A stretch of 47,635 nucleotides of DNA. Origin: Hofstenia miamia. Taxonomy: Eukaryota > Xenacoelomorpha > Acoela. Location of the stretch: NCBI GenBank assembly GCA_004352715.1, contig SCFE01000025.1, positions 2,346,446 to 2,394,080 on the forward strand, in the 5' to 3' direction. The notes beneath the pieces are model-generated. The model ran no database searches. It worked only from the letters and a program-made list of their open reading frames with translations, and was not told the DNA's origin. Positions 35,148 to 46,471 of this stretch are shown here, piece by piece. Position numbers and translations under genes: made by a program. Each line of letters begins with the position of its first letter. The stretch's first letter is position 1.

Positions 35148-35151
35148 TTAA
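35089..35151 (-). repeat. right subterminal repeat, TIR and TTAA of piggyBac
   Basis: TCTTACATTTGTAAGCAGGT, 26-base spacer, GGTCGTTTGAGGG, TTAA. Mirror of the left end. Confidence 0.92.
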
Positions 35152-36108
35152 AAGTTAAGAGAAGTTATTACAAGAGCCTAAGCCATATAGTTAGGATGAG
35201 CGTTTAAATAATTTCAAAAGTGATAAAAATTCGATTGCGTCACGCATAAGCTGAAACCAGTTTCCTGCATATGTTTCCTTTTAGTAATGAAAATTCCAAT
35301 CGCATGCACTGTACATGGAGCAACAATTTTCATTATCAACAGACCTTAAGAAGTTTTATGTAGTACTTGCATAAGAATTCATCCACATTGTTTAATATAA
35401 TTGGTTTAGCAACAAATGTTATATCATTTTCGCGTAGCCTTAGCATCATTTTAACATTGTACTTAAACTTCTTAATTTTTATGATTCCTTGAAAAAAATT
35501 AAACGAGCTAATAGATATGCTCAATCAAAAGGCACCACAGAATATGGAGTCTCTCCTCTTTCATTTAATTTTTGAAACCACGTTTGATCACGGACTCATT
35601 AAGGCTTGCTTTGGTACAAATGCTCCAACCCTGATATCTTTCGAGCCGCTACCTCTGACTTCAATGGGAAGTGAGGCCATCCGCATATGCAGAAGCAGTT
35701 TTACTTCAGTGCTACTTTCATGTGATCTGAAACTTAGAATTACATAAACTTTATGTATGAGAGAATTTATATCTTTTTTAACAAAACGGGATTTTCAACT
35801 ACTTCAGCCAAAGCAATACACTGTAGTACGAATTTTAACTACGTTCGAGCAGATTCATCAATAGATGTGTCCATAATTCATGACTTCAAAATTTCCTAAA
35901 AAGTTTTGAAGAAAGTTCTTTGAAAATTTGGAATACGGTTTTCCTTTTAAAATGAAATGTTTAAGTTTATATTACGCAGGAATTTTCTTAAAATCTATGA
36001 TTTCTTCTTATATGTCAAGCACACATAACTTTGAAAATACAACATATTAGAGAAGTTTCTCAACGTTCATTTACGTTTTAATATTACGATTTTCTGCCAA
36101 CATTGTAG

Positions 36109-36267
36109 GCAACGTTATCTTCGACTTTGCTCAGGACTCTCCTATTTGGGACGTTAACTGATTATCCCTTGGCACTTCGAAATCATTATTATATGAAGCA
36201 TTATTGTGGCAATAATTTGAATATATTTCAAGAAATCGGAATTTTCATCAAAAGTAATTGTTTTCAG
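36109..36267 (+). other. candidate exon of an unrecognised gene
   Basis: An acceptor-like CCAACATTGTAG ends at 36108, and a donor-like CAG/GTACTA starts at 36268. Between them one frame is open and protein-like (TLLFGTLTDYPLALRNHYYM, then YCGNNLNIFQEIGIF). I do not recognise it. The other frame, reading IFDFAQDSPIWDV, stops after 17 codons. The rest of 35152-37448 has no gene that I can support. Confidence 0.25.
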
Positions 36268-37448
36268 GTACTACTATCAATTTTGTACAAATTTTCACCG
36301 TTTATGGGTGCACATTAACCAACAATTTGCAAATTTCCTAATAGGCTTGGAGAAAAATGTTTGAGAATGTTTGAGACGGTTTTTTCTTTTAAAAATAACA
36401 CAAAAAATATTTTTTTCTTAAAGATACTGAATTGCTAATCACATAATTTAAATCTGAGAGAATGCAGTACATTTGTGGATGTGCTGAAATTATATTATTT
36501 AAAAATAAAATTTTGGTAATAAATTTTCAGCTTTATTTGGTCTTTTCAAACTTTTGCTGAAATAACTGAAAACTTCAGTTTGTGGCCAATAGCTTTTACT
36601 TGTTTAAAAATGAATAACTGAAGCATGCTTATTTATTGTATGCATTGATATATGAAATTCTCGAAAATTATTACTATGAAATCTCATTTGTGAACTAATA
36701 ACATAATAATCTGAAAGTATTTTTTGAAAATTACTGTGATTGTTATAATAATTTTGAAACAGTTAGTTTTATGTACTAAAAGGACGTCAAAATTAAAAAT
36801 ATAGGTAAAAACTTAATGCATCGCAGGCAAAAATTTTGATTTTCAAAAATGGAGAGTCTGCTTAATCTTTCCACCCACTTTTAACACAACACCTTGTACG
36901 CTTTTGTGAGGAGTTACATTATTTTAGCATAGTGTTCGCAGTGCCCATATAGTTGTAGACCTTTAAATTAGGCACCTGCGAGCTAACCTTTTTTAATTAG
37001 TGTCGAGTTGCATCCATACCTCGTGTGTTTGAATTATTTTTTCTCGTTAGGCTACACTATATATAACTGCTACATGTTGCAATACATTTTAACTTAAATT
37101 GAGAAACCAAGCTTGATGGCTTGCAATTTTATGTAAATAGGGAAAGTCCGATGGAATCTTCATCATTAAAGGCAAAAAACTGAAACAAAAAAGGTGCAAT
37201 TCAAGCTAATATCGAGTTTGTTTTGAGTACTCGAAGGATTGATTTGAGCTATCCAACCTTGAGTTGTGCTTGAATACTCGAACTCAACTCGTATATCGAT
37301 ATTCGCAGTGCCTTAATTTTAATCAATATAAGTGTTTTAGCTAGTCATAACGCAGAATAGTAACTGCCAATGCTCTTAGAGAATCATAGAAAATTGTAGG
37401 TTTTCTGAGATTTTTTAGCTATTATAATATTTGGTGTTTTATTTTCAG

Positions 37449-37642
37449 TAGGTGAATATAACCTAAAACCGTCAACAGTGACAGTACGTTTTGAAAATTC
37501 TTGTGGACAATTCGCATTCCAGGTGAAGAGTTCTAACTCAAGTGCTGTTATAACATTCATCAACAGGAAAAGAATGATATTCGAATATGTAACAATCAAT
37601 GATGTCGCCAACTTCGAGAGTGAGATATTTCAACAGGCTTGA
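37449..37642 (+). other. candidate terminal exon of an unrecognised gene
   Basis: A strong acceptor (TGTTTTATTTTCAG, ending 37448) is followed by an open frame of about 63 codons ending in TGA at 37640, with varied composition (for example ENSCGQFAFQVKSSNSSAVI and FINRKRMIFEYVTINDVANF). It could be the last exon of a gene whose earlier exons were not found. It lies 250 bp upstream of the MFSD9-like gene on the same strand. No homology supports it. Confidence 0.3.
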
Positions 37643-37892
37643 AAATAGTGTTTCCCTCCTTAGTTTAGTCAATCATCAATGCTAGTTCAAATCAGTTGGC
37701 AGCGCTAACAGCAAAAGAATTTCTGAAAAATAATCCCTGGCTCACTGGATTGTTGGAAATGCAAAGCGAAAATGTTCAGGGATGAAAACTTCCAAATGAT
37801 GTTACTGCTAGTTAATATAATATGCAGTAGAACTATTTAAATGTGAAAATATAAATTATAATTCAAATACATTAACTTCCTGCTATTTTTAG

Positions 37893-39056
37893 ATGCTAAT
37901 CCCCTATATTATCGGATTCACAGATTTTTTCTGCGTTAGTGCATTTATTCCGTTTGTTTACAAATATTTTGTAGGATTTTTCGAAAGTGCATCATATGCT
38001 GGGTTTTTCATGTCGATCAATGGCTTTGTTTCCTTCTTTTTAGCTCCAATTATTGGTGAAATGATAGATCATTATGGTCCGCGGCGGTTGTTAATGGTGT
38101 GTGGCTTGGTGTGTTCGCTGGCCTACATGACTTTCGCGGCTTCTTCTAATCTAGCACTTATTCTGATTGCAAGAATCATTCTTGGAATGTTCAAACAAAA
38201 TCAGGACATTTCCAAAAGCATAATTTGCTCTCGTAAACTGTCAAATTCTGAGCAATTAAACGAACTTGGAATTTTCAATTCTATATCCTTGTGTGGATTT
38301 TGCATTGGACCTATTTTTGGTGGCTATGTAATTAATGATGATATTAGTAATATTCGTATTTTATTCCTCATTACTTCTCTTTCGCAATTAAATACATGTG
38401 TTCTAGCGTATTTTTTTCTGCCATCGCAAAAAACGAATTCTGCAAAGAGTTCTTTTAATATATCTTCCATTACAACATCAATAACATCAACAATGTCACA
38501 TCTTCAAAGCACAGCTTTGACTGATATTGCAATTATTCAATTGATACTGGTGTTGGCACCCAGCCTTTCGCGCACAGCGTTTGTTCAGGAGATTGAAGCG
38601 AAAATGGAATTTTCTTCTGTTTATGTTGGTTATCTTATATCTACCAGCACATTTGCAAGTGTGTGCGGAGGCTTCGCCTTAGGTAGATTGCAATCATATT
38701 TTAGTTTGAGTTCCATTTCTATATTGAAGATAGCTATAGTTTTCACAGGAATCTCAAAAATTTCTCATTTTTTTGCCTCATCTATCAGTTTAGTGTTTTT
38801 TTCCGCCTTGCCATATGCCATGTTTTCTGCTATTGTCAGAACTACCTCACTAGCATTATTAGTTAGCTTCAGCGGGAAAGGCAATGTTGGAAAAAGTGTT
38901 GGTCTGAGGGCTTCATTGTCAGCTTTTTGTCGCGCCCTGACACCAGTGGCGGCTGGGATTCTCACCGATATATCAGTATTCTTGCCTTCTATTTGTTCTG
39001 TAATTTTATATTTTTCGAGTTTATATTTTATAAATAGATTAAAAAAGAATGTATAA
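37893..39056 (+). CDS. MFSD9: major facilitator superfamily transporter, MFSD9-like
   Basis: 387 codons with 11-12 predicted membrane segments. The first begins at residue 3 (PYIIGFTDFFCVSAFIPF). MFS motif A follows TM2 as GEMIDHYGPRR at 55-65. The TM4 region reads LIARIILGMFKQNQDISKSI, matching the GxFKHTLSISRA signature that I recall for MFSD9. IGPIFGGY at 138-145, VGYLISTSTFASVCGGFALG (245-264) and LTPVAAGILTD (349-359) also fit that family. The protein would be an integral membrane solute carrier; its substrate is unknown. It is shorter than vertebrate MFSD9 (about 470). The ATG directly follows a TTTTTAG acceptor-like site at 37886-37892, so an upstream exon could add an N-terminus or a 5' UTR. 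No introns interrupt the frame. It is one of only two convincing host genes here. Confidence 0.82.
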   Translation: MLIPYIIGFTDFFCVSAFIPFVYKYFVGFFESASYAGFFMSINGFVSFFLAPIIGEMIDHYGPRRLLMVCGLVCSLAYMTFAASSNLALILIARIILGMFKQNQDISKSIICSRKLSNSEQLNELGIFNSISLCGFCIGPIFGGYVINDDISNIRILFLITSLSQLNTCVLAYFFLPSQKTNSAKSSFNISSITTSITSTMSHLQSTALTDIAIIQLILVLAPSLSRTAFVQEIEAKMEFSSVYVGYLISTSTFASVCGGFALGRLQSYFSLSSISILKIAIVFTGISKISHFFASSISLVFFSALPYAMFSAIVRTTSLALLVSFSGKGNVGKSVGLRASLSAFCRALTPVAAGILTDISVFLPSICSVILYFSSLYFINRLKKNV

Positions 39057-39516
39057 TCTGTAAAAATGTTCTTCAAGTGCATTAGGGATAATTTTTATTC
39101 AAATATGGAAAACACGTTGTACTAGTATAAATTCCCATATCAACAAAGTTTCATTAGATTTTTTTGACATTTGGACTAACTTTTATGTTCTGATTTCAAC
39201 TTCATCGGTGTTTTCCATCGCGTCATGTTTTTAACTATACCACTTTTTAAAGATATTAGTACGTATTTTTGCATTTTGCAACATCTGAATGTGAAAGATC
39301 CGTAGTTGTCAACTGCCATTGAACTTTTGCAACACTAATAATAGCTACGAAAACCTTATAAAATTGTGAAAAAACCTGATGCGATAGAAAACAGCTGATG
39401 TAATTTGTGGAGTCAGCGCCCTCAATTGATGCAAAAATAGTTTCAAAATAACTCAAAATATATTATTTGTAGACCTGTTTTTTTATTATTATGAATTTCG
39501 ATATATATATATATAT
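39057..39516. other. 3' flank of the MFSD9-like gene ending in a short (TA)n
   Basis: No further gene is seen. TA repeats at 39501-39516 run directly into the terminal repeat of the hAT-like element. Confidence 0.5.
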
Positions 39517-41021
39517 TAGGGTTATGACAATTTGCCAATCTTTATGGCCATACCACAGTGTGTTGAACTGTTGGATGAAACCCTTGAAATTACTTCTCTT
39601 TTAATTTCTACGTTAGAAAAGTCCCCCGTAAAACGTTTTTGTTTTTCAAGAGTGATATGGAATTTATTGAAAACCCCGGAAGAACATATATTTTAAAGCC
39701 CGTGGTTTACAAGTTATTTAATAATGTAAACGTCATATTGAGCTTTTCAGCTGAAACGACAATAAATTTCCTGCTTAACTTAAATGGCCCTTCTTTGTAC
39801 ACTAGGAATTACGGATTGCTCATTGGATCAATGTCGCTCAAAGCAGGCTCGAGATTTGCTGTAATTTGTAACGGCTTCACTTAGCTTTTAAGATCTATTT
39901 ACGTTACATGTATATACTTGATCTGAAAACCAAGCATCAAACCACGCTCCAGTGATAGACTTGCGTCATCCTTCAATGTGGACCGATTTTGAGGTAGTAT
40001 TATGAAAGCCAAAATTACAAGAGTAGCTCTTAAATTCCATCGAACGTGGTTCATAGCTGGCACGTTCTTAAATTTGATGAATTGAAATTTAGCATGTTCT
40101 TCAAAGTAGCGAAAGTACTGCCCCAGTTCAAAAAGATATTGTAAATCATCTCGCCAACCAGCTTTAATGAAGTGGATAAGTCCTGTAAGAAATTTTCTAT
40201 TAATTGTTGGTATTGGCAAATGAGCTCATCAACAAAAAAGTGTGAAATACAAGGCGAAACTGTGTTTTCACCTAAGAGTTCATCTAACACATTCCTAAGA
40301 TTTCGATCCAAGACATGATGTGGGCATCCAATATGCTGAGGCTTAGGTAAATTTTGTTGTTCGAATTTGCCCTGTAGTCTGGTAACCACTCCATTCTTTT
40401 TTCCAGTATTCACATTCCAAGTGTGTAATTATCATTTTAATTGAAGACCAAAAATTATAAAAGTAATTATGGTGGATACAATAGTTAGGCTTTTCCCGTT
40501 AGTGAGGGATTTTTCACTACAACTAGTCTTTCTTTTCCTCGTAAAATCTTCCCATCACGAATTATTTGCAGCAATGATTTTAAGTCCAATTTTACTCGTT
40601 TAGCATCTCTGAACATTGTTTTATATACGCCCGATTAACTAGGAACTGGTAAATCATGGCCAACAATAGAAAGTTGCATACGTACTTTTGATGCCTTGTT
40701 ACTGCTTGGGTTGATATTTTTGTCTAAGTTTACGACAGTACGAGTTGCATTCCGTGGTGGTGTATTGAGCCTTGATTTACCTATTGCCTGATGTTCTTCA
40801 TCAAAATCGGAAGTCAATATTATGACAAATTAACTAACTAGCGAATTACAAAACATGCATTATTTGATAAGGCGAATTACACGATTTTTGGCAGGTGTAC
40901 CACGGGTGAGGTTTTTGCAAAGGAAACATAAAGCAATGGCATATTTGGAAGTTTTAGGCAAAAGTTCAAGTCGTAAGGCCATTGCCATGAATAAATTTCA
41001 AAAAAAGGAAATAGTCATAAC

Positions 41022-41024
<3 letters not shown>
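39517..41024 (-). mobile_element. degenerate hAT-like DNA transposon bounded by inverted repeats and (TA)n
   Basis: The left end reads AGGGTTATGACAATTTGCC (39518-39536). The right end, reversed, reads AGGGTTATGACTATTTCC. This is a terminal inverted repeat of about 17 bases with two mismatches. Weaker inverted similarity continues inward (ATGGCCATACCAC versus ATGGCCTTACGAC, then TTGAACT on both sides). Both ends are flanked by TA repeats, short on the left (39501-39516) and long on the right (41025-41086). The interior holds a decayed minus-strand transposase. Confidence 0.65.
39899..40817 (-). pseudogene. hAT-like transposase pseudogene
   Basis: On the minus strand an N-terminal piece at 40817-40635 is followed by stops. 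A clear block at 40413-40051 then reads NTGKKNGVVTRLQ and IGCPHHVLDRNLRNVLDEL. CPHH corresponds to the CxxH motif conserved in the hAT catalytic insertion. A frame change near 40190 leads to AGWRDDLQYLFELGQYFRYF, FKNVPAMNHVRWNLRATLVI and LAFIILPQ at 40219-39899. This order matches hAT-like transposases that I recall from other animals. At least two frame disruptions make it non-functional. The 3' end is not clear beyond 39900. The element's ends are described separately. Confidence 0.7.

Positions 41025-41086
<62 letters not shown>
41025..41086. repeat. (TA)n microsatellite
   Basis: About 31 TA units directly adjoining the right terminus of the hAT-like element. Confidence 0.95.
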
Positions 41087-41087
<1 letters not shown>

Positions 41088-43808
41088 CAATGTTTCCCAA
41101 TCAAATAACGGCGCACTTTTAGAACATTTGATTTTAATTTATCAATAGTTTCGCATAAATTACTAAATAATTGTTTATAATGACTTGGAAAATAGTCCAA
41201 TTTTTAGTTGTTTATGCCAAATAATAAATGGTGCTAAGTTTATATATTTTTATTTTAAATGTGATTTTAAGAGCATTATTTCATCATATATTTTTACAAA
41301 TACAATTTTTGTGCATTTATTCATTGCAAGGTATAGTATATACTAGGCATAAATATAGATATATGCGTACTAAAAAGCCTTAATCTTTTCGCAATAGTTA
41401 TGATATTTTAGATATCATGTTGCAATAGTTATAGTGTGATGAACAGTTGTTATGCCTTGATGTGAACAAATACTTGATAAAGAAAACATTTACAAAGACT
41501 AAGGATTGTCAGTTGTAAACTGTTCATTTTTTCTACTAAAAATATTGATTGAATTTCCAAATGTATGTTTTAATAAATATACACTAAGAGAAATCTATTC
41601 ATTTGCTGTTTCATATATAAAAACTGTTCTGATCTGAAATGTCAATTGTTCTTTGTAATGAAGAGTTTCATTAAGGTATTAAAGCACTAACTGTCCTTAA
41701 ATGTGCACCGATTATAAAGAAAATTTAAAAATTTAATCAAAATAATTGTTTTAATTAGACAGATTCACTTTAAATTACTGAAATTTTACAAAAAAATTGA
41801 ATTCTGATAATTTATTATTTATTTATTCATTAGAAGTCACTACGGAAATGTAAGTGGACGAATGCCAGGAATTATTTTCCGAATTTTCCATAAAATTACA
41901 GATTTGAAAGAGATTTATAGAAACGTAGCAAAAACATTTTAAAATTGAATGAAAAATGTAAGTTTGTTGCGAATTAAGAGAAAACGATATTTATAACGAT
42001 ATAATAATACAGTTAAAACCAACTCTAAATAAAAAACATTACATATTCGAAACATTATTTTCATTGAATTTATAAAATGAATAACATCGAATTTTGTTAA
42101 AATTTAGTTCGGTAAATTACCATTTGTAATGCTAAATATTAAACGAAAAATATTGCTGATTTTCTATTTAAAAAAAATTCCTTAAAGAAGGAATTAAAAA
42201 GGATTAATCTACATCTAACTGTATACTTGAAATTGTTACAGCTTCAGATGATTTGTAATTTGCTATGATTGGATATTCTGTACAATTGCAGTCCACAAAT
42301 TGTATTAATCCGAATTTGTTCTAAATTTTACAGATTTTGCTTTTTTATTAAATTAAAAATTCGGATCTATGAGGTTATTATAATATCGTCAGCATTTTAT
42401 GACTGATCATAACTGCGAAAAACTTGATAAGCCAATCATTTAGATAAATTAGTGTAATGTAGTGTACTCAATCAATTATAAAAGAAAAACTGGAAAATTG
42501 GTACAAACTAAAGATGATTTATACAATTACATTTTTAATATTAAATCTAGAGGCATACAATCAAAAGAATTACTCCATCATTTTTAAAAATAAGCTTTGT
42601 ACTTAAAACTAAAGATAGAAACCAAGATTGAAAACCTTTCCAAAGTAGTTTGTGAAATTACTTGCTAATGTAGAGCATAATAAATTGGAAAGACGTCAAG
42701 AACTTTACAGTATTAGAGAGTTCAAAAATCCGGCAACAATCTCTAGTCACATAAAGAACTCTGATGTGAAATTTAGATACAAAGTATTGTCTAACGCAAT
42801 TAGTAGTATTCAACTAATCATTATTGAATCAGTTTATATAAAATGATAAGAACCAAGATTAAACAAAAATGTTGAATGTAAATATAATCTAAATCTAGTA
42901 AGCTATAAAAAAGTAGTCTAATATTGAGTGTGCTTGCAGTCGAAATAGACAGTTGTCAAGTGACTACATTTTTATTGAATTATGGAAGTTTGGGAAAATT
43001 ACTTCAAATTTATGGGCCTGTGAATTTTATTCGATATATGAAGTATTTCTAGTTATAAAGACTCCACTGTACTTACTAATTAGAGGTGGGCTGTTTTGAG
43101 TTTCCCAAAATCTGTAGGACTGAAATAGATACTTCTAAATGCTATAATTTATTATATGAAAAATACCTACCAGACTTTCTGTCAGCTTATACATGTTAAA
43201 ATTTGACATTTATCATGAAATATGTAAAAATGTCTGTAGGAATGGATAGTTTTTAGTGTTTGTATAAATTGTTCTTTTCCTTGAAATCTATCAAAAATTC
43301 TGATCTTATGACCTGCTAAGCTCTAGATTCTAGAGATTTGATGCATTCTCTGCATGATCATTTAGTCAAATTGACAATATTTTACTTCAAAATATGTCAT
43401 TAAAAATTGTAAATTTTCAGTGGGACTTAAAAATGCAACCTGAAAATGAAGCTTTGAATTATTATCAATAACAGAAATATTACAGCTCACCTATCAGAAA
43501 AAAGCTTCGTGGTATACTTTGCTTGTTTACTTCGGTTTTCGCCGAACATTTTAAAAAAAATATATACAAAAAATTGAGATAAGAAGACAAAGAATAAGGT
43601 ATAGAACAACAATACATAAATATAGACATAATTAAAATAGTATAGATCAATATTTTTCAACAAAATTTCATTGAAATGAGTAATGAGTAAAATTCAGAAG
43701 TGAGTAGTAATCAGTACTTATACGGTTTGCAAAGCTGTAGTACCTACTATAGTTCAATAGATGCAATAACTTGTATTTCGAGTACCTATGCAAACTTTTT
43801 AAGCGCTA

Positions 43809-43811
<3 letters not shown>
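41087..43811. other. gene-poor AT-rich interval
   Basis: Only short frames without recognisable motifs occur on both strands. No inverted termini or RNA genes were recognised. Confidence 0.55.
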
Positions 43812-43839
<28 letters not shown>

Positions 43840-43844
43840 NNNNN
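43812..43844. repeat. (TA)n followed by a 5-base gap
   Basis: TA repeats end in NNNNN at 43840-43844, then CAATGTAGAATC. Confidence 0.93.
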
Positions 43845-43889
43845 CAATGTAGAATCAATATGATAACACCGTGTAGAAATTAAATAGTT

Positions 43890-44710
43890 AATTCAGAAAA
43901 ACCCACTATTTGTATATCCGCCATTATTGGCCAAACACGCAGCAATGCGATTTGACATTGACTTGACCAGCTTTCTACAATAATCATCAGTAATCTGTGC
44001 ACCATACTACTTTAATTTGCTCCTTCAGATCGTTGAGTGATGTGCATTGGCGCTTCCTCAGTCAGTTTTTGATGTGATGCCAGCAATTTTCTATGACGTT
44101 GAGTTCTGGGGAGTTTCCCGGCCAGTTCTCAAGCAGCCGAAAATCTTGTGATGCAGTCCACTGTTTAACAACTTTGGCAAGGAGCACCATCTTCTTGTAG
44201 TACAGATGTTCCGCGAAGCTGCATAAACATGGGAACTTTGAGGTAGGCCTTAGTTGTGACTGTCTCGTTGTGAGGAACAAAATGCAGACCAGCACGCCCA
44301 TTCGCAGTTATAGCACCCCAAATAATCACAGATGTTGCTGAGTGGATAGTTTGTTGCATGTAATGTGTGTTGAATCTTTGGTTTCTTGGTCGTCAAACAG
44401 GTGGCTGGTATGATGTAAACTGGCAAATCTTGGATTCGTCACTAAACATTACTTGATGCCACATCTCAGGGGTGTAGTGTTGGTATTGCCTGTAGAAGCG
44501 CAACTTGTCTCGAATGTTCTTTGAAGACAATCGGGGTTTGGCTGCCGGTTTGCAATATGGAAGGCCAAAGGTAGTATTCAATCGACCCCTAGAAAGTTCT
44601 AAACACAGAGTTTGTATTTTGGACACTGATCTAAATCTTAAGTCTCTAAATTTTCTGTGTAAAGCATAAGTTTTATCGACAGTTGCATTAATAATATTGA
44701 ATAATAACAA
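43890..44710 (-). pseudogene. Tc1-family transposase pseudogene
   Basis: On the minus strand the transposase reads KPAAKPRLSSKNIRDKLRFY, then TPEMWHQVMFSDES (first catalytic Asp), FTSYQPPV, a stop, RPRNQRFNTHYMQQT, SVIIWGAITANGRAGLHFVP, then LQEDGAPC (second Asp). A frame change leads to LLENWPGNSPELNVIENCWH (third acidic residue). Another leads to YCRKLVKSMSNRIAACLANN near the end at about 43920. All three DDE positions are present, but one stop and at least two frameshifts interrupt them. The helix-turn-helix N-terminus before 44710 is poorly preserved. Terminal inverted repeats were not identified. Identification as Tc1-type is firm. Confidence 0.85.
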
Positions 44711-44800
44711 TTTTCAAAGGCTCTATCATGATTTGGTGGGGAAGTAATTCGAATTTTTTTATTGTGTATATTTTAAACGTAATTTAAAATTCTACACGAT

Positions 44801-45769
44801 ATGCCTATGAATAATGAAATTGTTAAATTTAATGATTTTAGGAACTTAGTAACTTTTTCAAGAGGCAAGATTATAGATGATGCACTTTTATTTAGCCACG
44901 AGTCTATTTTGTCTGAACTTAAAAGTTTATTGATATTGGGAAATACTGTCAGTCATAATGAAGAAAATTACTCGAATATTTTAAAAAGAAATAAATTAAA
45001 CCAAACAAGCATCTATTATATAAAATTTACAAGCAAAAATTTAGCTAATAAAGAATATATAACAAGTACTGATATTTCAAATGTTACTCAAGATATTCTT
45101 AAAGAAATTCAAGATGCTAAAGATTTTCCTAAAATTAGAAAGATATTGCCAAATAAGAATAATAACTTGTTTTTGCTTGTGAATCTAAAGCTGATGTTGA
45201 GGTTATTAAAAATAATAATTTTGTAGAATACAAAAAGATTGCACCTAAGCTAAAAATTCTAAATGTACCGAGCTATTTTTTAGAAAACTTAAGTGCACCT
45301 GAAATCAAAGAAAAAATATTAGTTGAAAACCCAAAGTTGCAAGATTTGTGTGGTTTAAATGATTCAATGTTTGAAATATTAATTACTAAGATTAACGGTA
45401 TAGCAAAACCTCAATTATTTTCGTTAAAGTATCCCCAAAAGTCCGGAATTCTTGCTTGAAAACAGCATACATATTGCTCTTCAGATGTGAGAGGTCAGTG
45501 AACATTTTTATGCACGTATGTGTTCTAACTATGGAATGTATGGACAGTCAAGAAATAAGTGTTTAAGAAAATCACATGTGTGTATGTTCTGTGCAGAAAA
45601 TCACATATATACAAATTGTCCAAATAAGAACAATCCTTGTAAATATAAATGTGTAAATTGCAGCACTTCATACCCTGAGAAATGTAATTATTCTACGTTT
45701 TCGAAAGATTGTTCTATTTATTTGTCTAATATTAAAGTAATAATGCAGAGAACAGAAACTGATGATTGA
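44801..45769 (+). pseudogene. LINE ORF1 (gag-like) with zinc knuckles, frameshifted
   Basis: Frame one runs from the ATG at 44801 to 45226 (MPMNNEIVKFNDFRN, then many charged residues). A frame change near 45172 continues ACESKADVEVIKNNNFVEYK through to a stop at 45457. A third piece (45518-45769) carries the zinc region. The first knuckle reads CSNYGMYGQSRNKC, in which the second Cys and the His are replaced by Y and Q. The second, CMFCAENHIYTNC, keeps all four ligands (C-x2-C-x3-H-x4-C), and a C-x-x-C pair (CVNC) follows. ORF1 proteins of this class bind element RNA. As written the gene cannot give one product. Confidence 0.7.
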
Positions 45770-45823
45770 CTAACACAATTAGTAAACGTAAATTTTCACG
45801 TTTCTTACCTAATTCAGTCCAAT

Positions 45824-46465
45824 TTGAACAATTATCCAACTCCATTCATACCAAGTGAGGCATATCAAAGTAACAATATTTATAATAATTCACCTTCCTT
45901 AAAACTAGAAGCTCCAAGGATTTTAGTAATTAATTGTAGATCTCTAAGAAACATAAAAGATTTATATTCCTTATTAATTGATATTCTCACATGTGAAATA
46001 GATATCTGTATAGTTAGTGAAACTTGGTTTGACTGTCAAATATCTAAAAGTTTTCCTCAACTGGCTGGATATTTTTGTTTTAGAAAAGATCGGGAAATTT
46101 CGAATAAAAGGCACAGAGGTGGTGGTGTATGTATTTATGTTAAAAGCAATATTGAAAGTAATCTCGTAATATTTACTGAAGCAATTAATACAGAATTATT
46201 GTGGATCAAAATACTGTTTAATAAGAAGTTAATGTATATTGCCGAATTGTATAATCCACCAAATTTAACTGTTGCTAAGAAAAATGAAGTGCGAGATTGT
46301 ATCTCTGTTTGCATAGAAAATTTAATTTTAAGTAACCGGGCATTATTTTTTATTATTGGTGGTGACTTTAATGATCTCAATGTTGATGACCTGTCAAGTT
46401 CTATGTGTATGACAAAACTCAATCATAAAAATACAATGAAATTAAGAAACCTAGTAATGTTATAA
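45824..46465 (+). pseudogene. LINE ORF2 N-terminal endonuclease (APE-type), disrupted by duplication
   Basis: Exonuclease-endonuclease-phosphatase motifs appear in order: ILVINCRSLRN, DICIVSETWFD (catalytic Glu), HRGGGVCIYV, ELYNPPNLT and IIGGDFNDLN. The final motif, STDHLGLI, lies after the duplicated block at about 46949. The frame stops at 46465, where the second copy of the block begins. With one copy removed the domain would read on to STDHLGLI only after further frame checks. The enzyme nicks DNA to prime reverse transcription. Confidence 0.78.
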
Positions 46466-46471
46466 CCTCTC
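45966..46471. repeat. first copy of a duplicated endonuclease block
   Basis: Repeated from 46472 with few base differences (for example GCCGAATTG versus GCCGGATTG). The period is 506 bp. Confidence 0.9.

Noticed and set aside
35517-35747. 76-codon plus-strand frame, with a partly readable minus-strand alternative
   Set aside because: Neither strand gives a recognisable protein or convincing splice sites, so no gene is called.
39639-39884. 81-codon plus-strand frame
   Set aside because: It lies inside the 3' part of the minus-strand hAT-like element and is best explained as its antisense.
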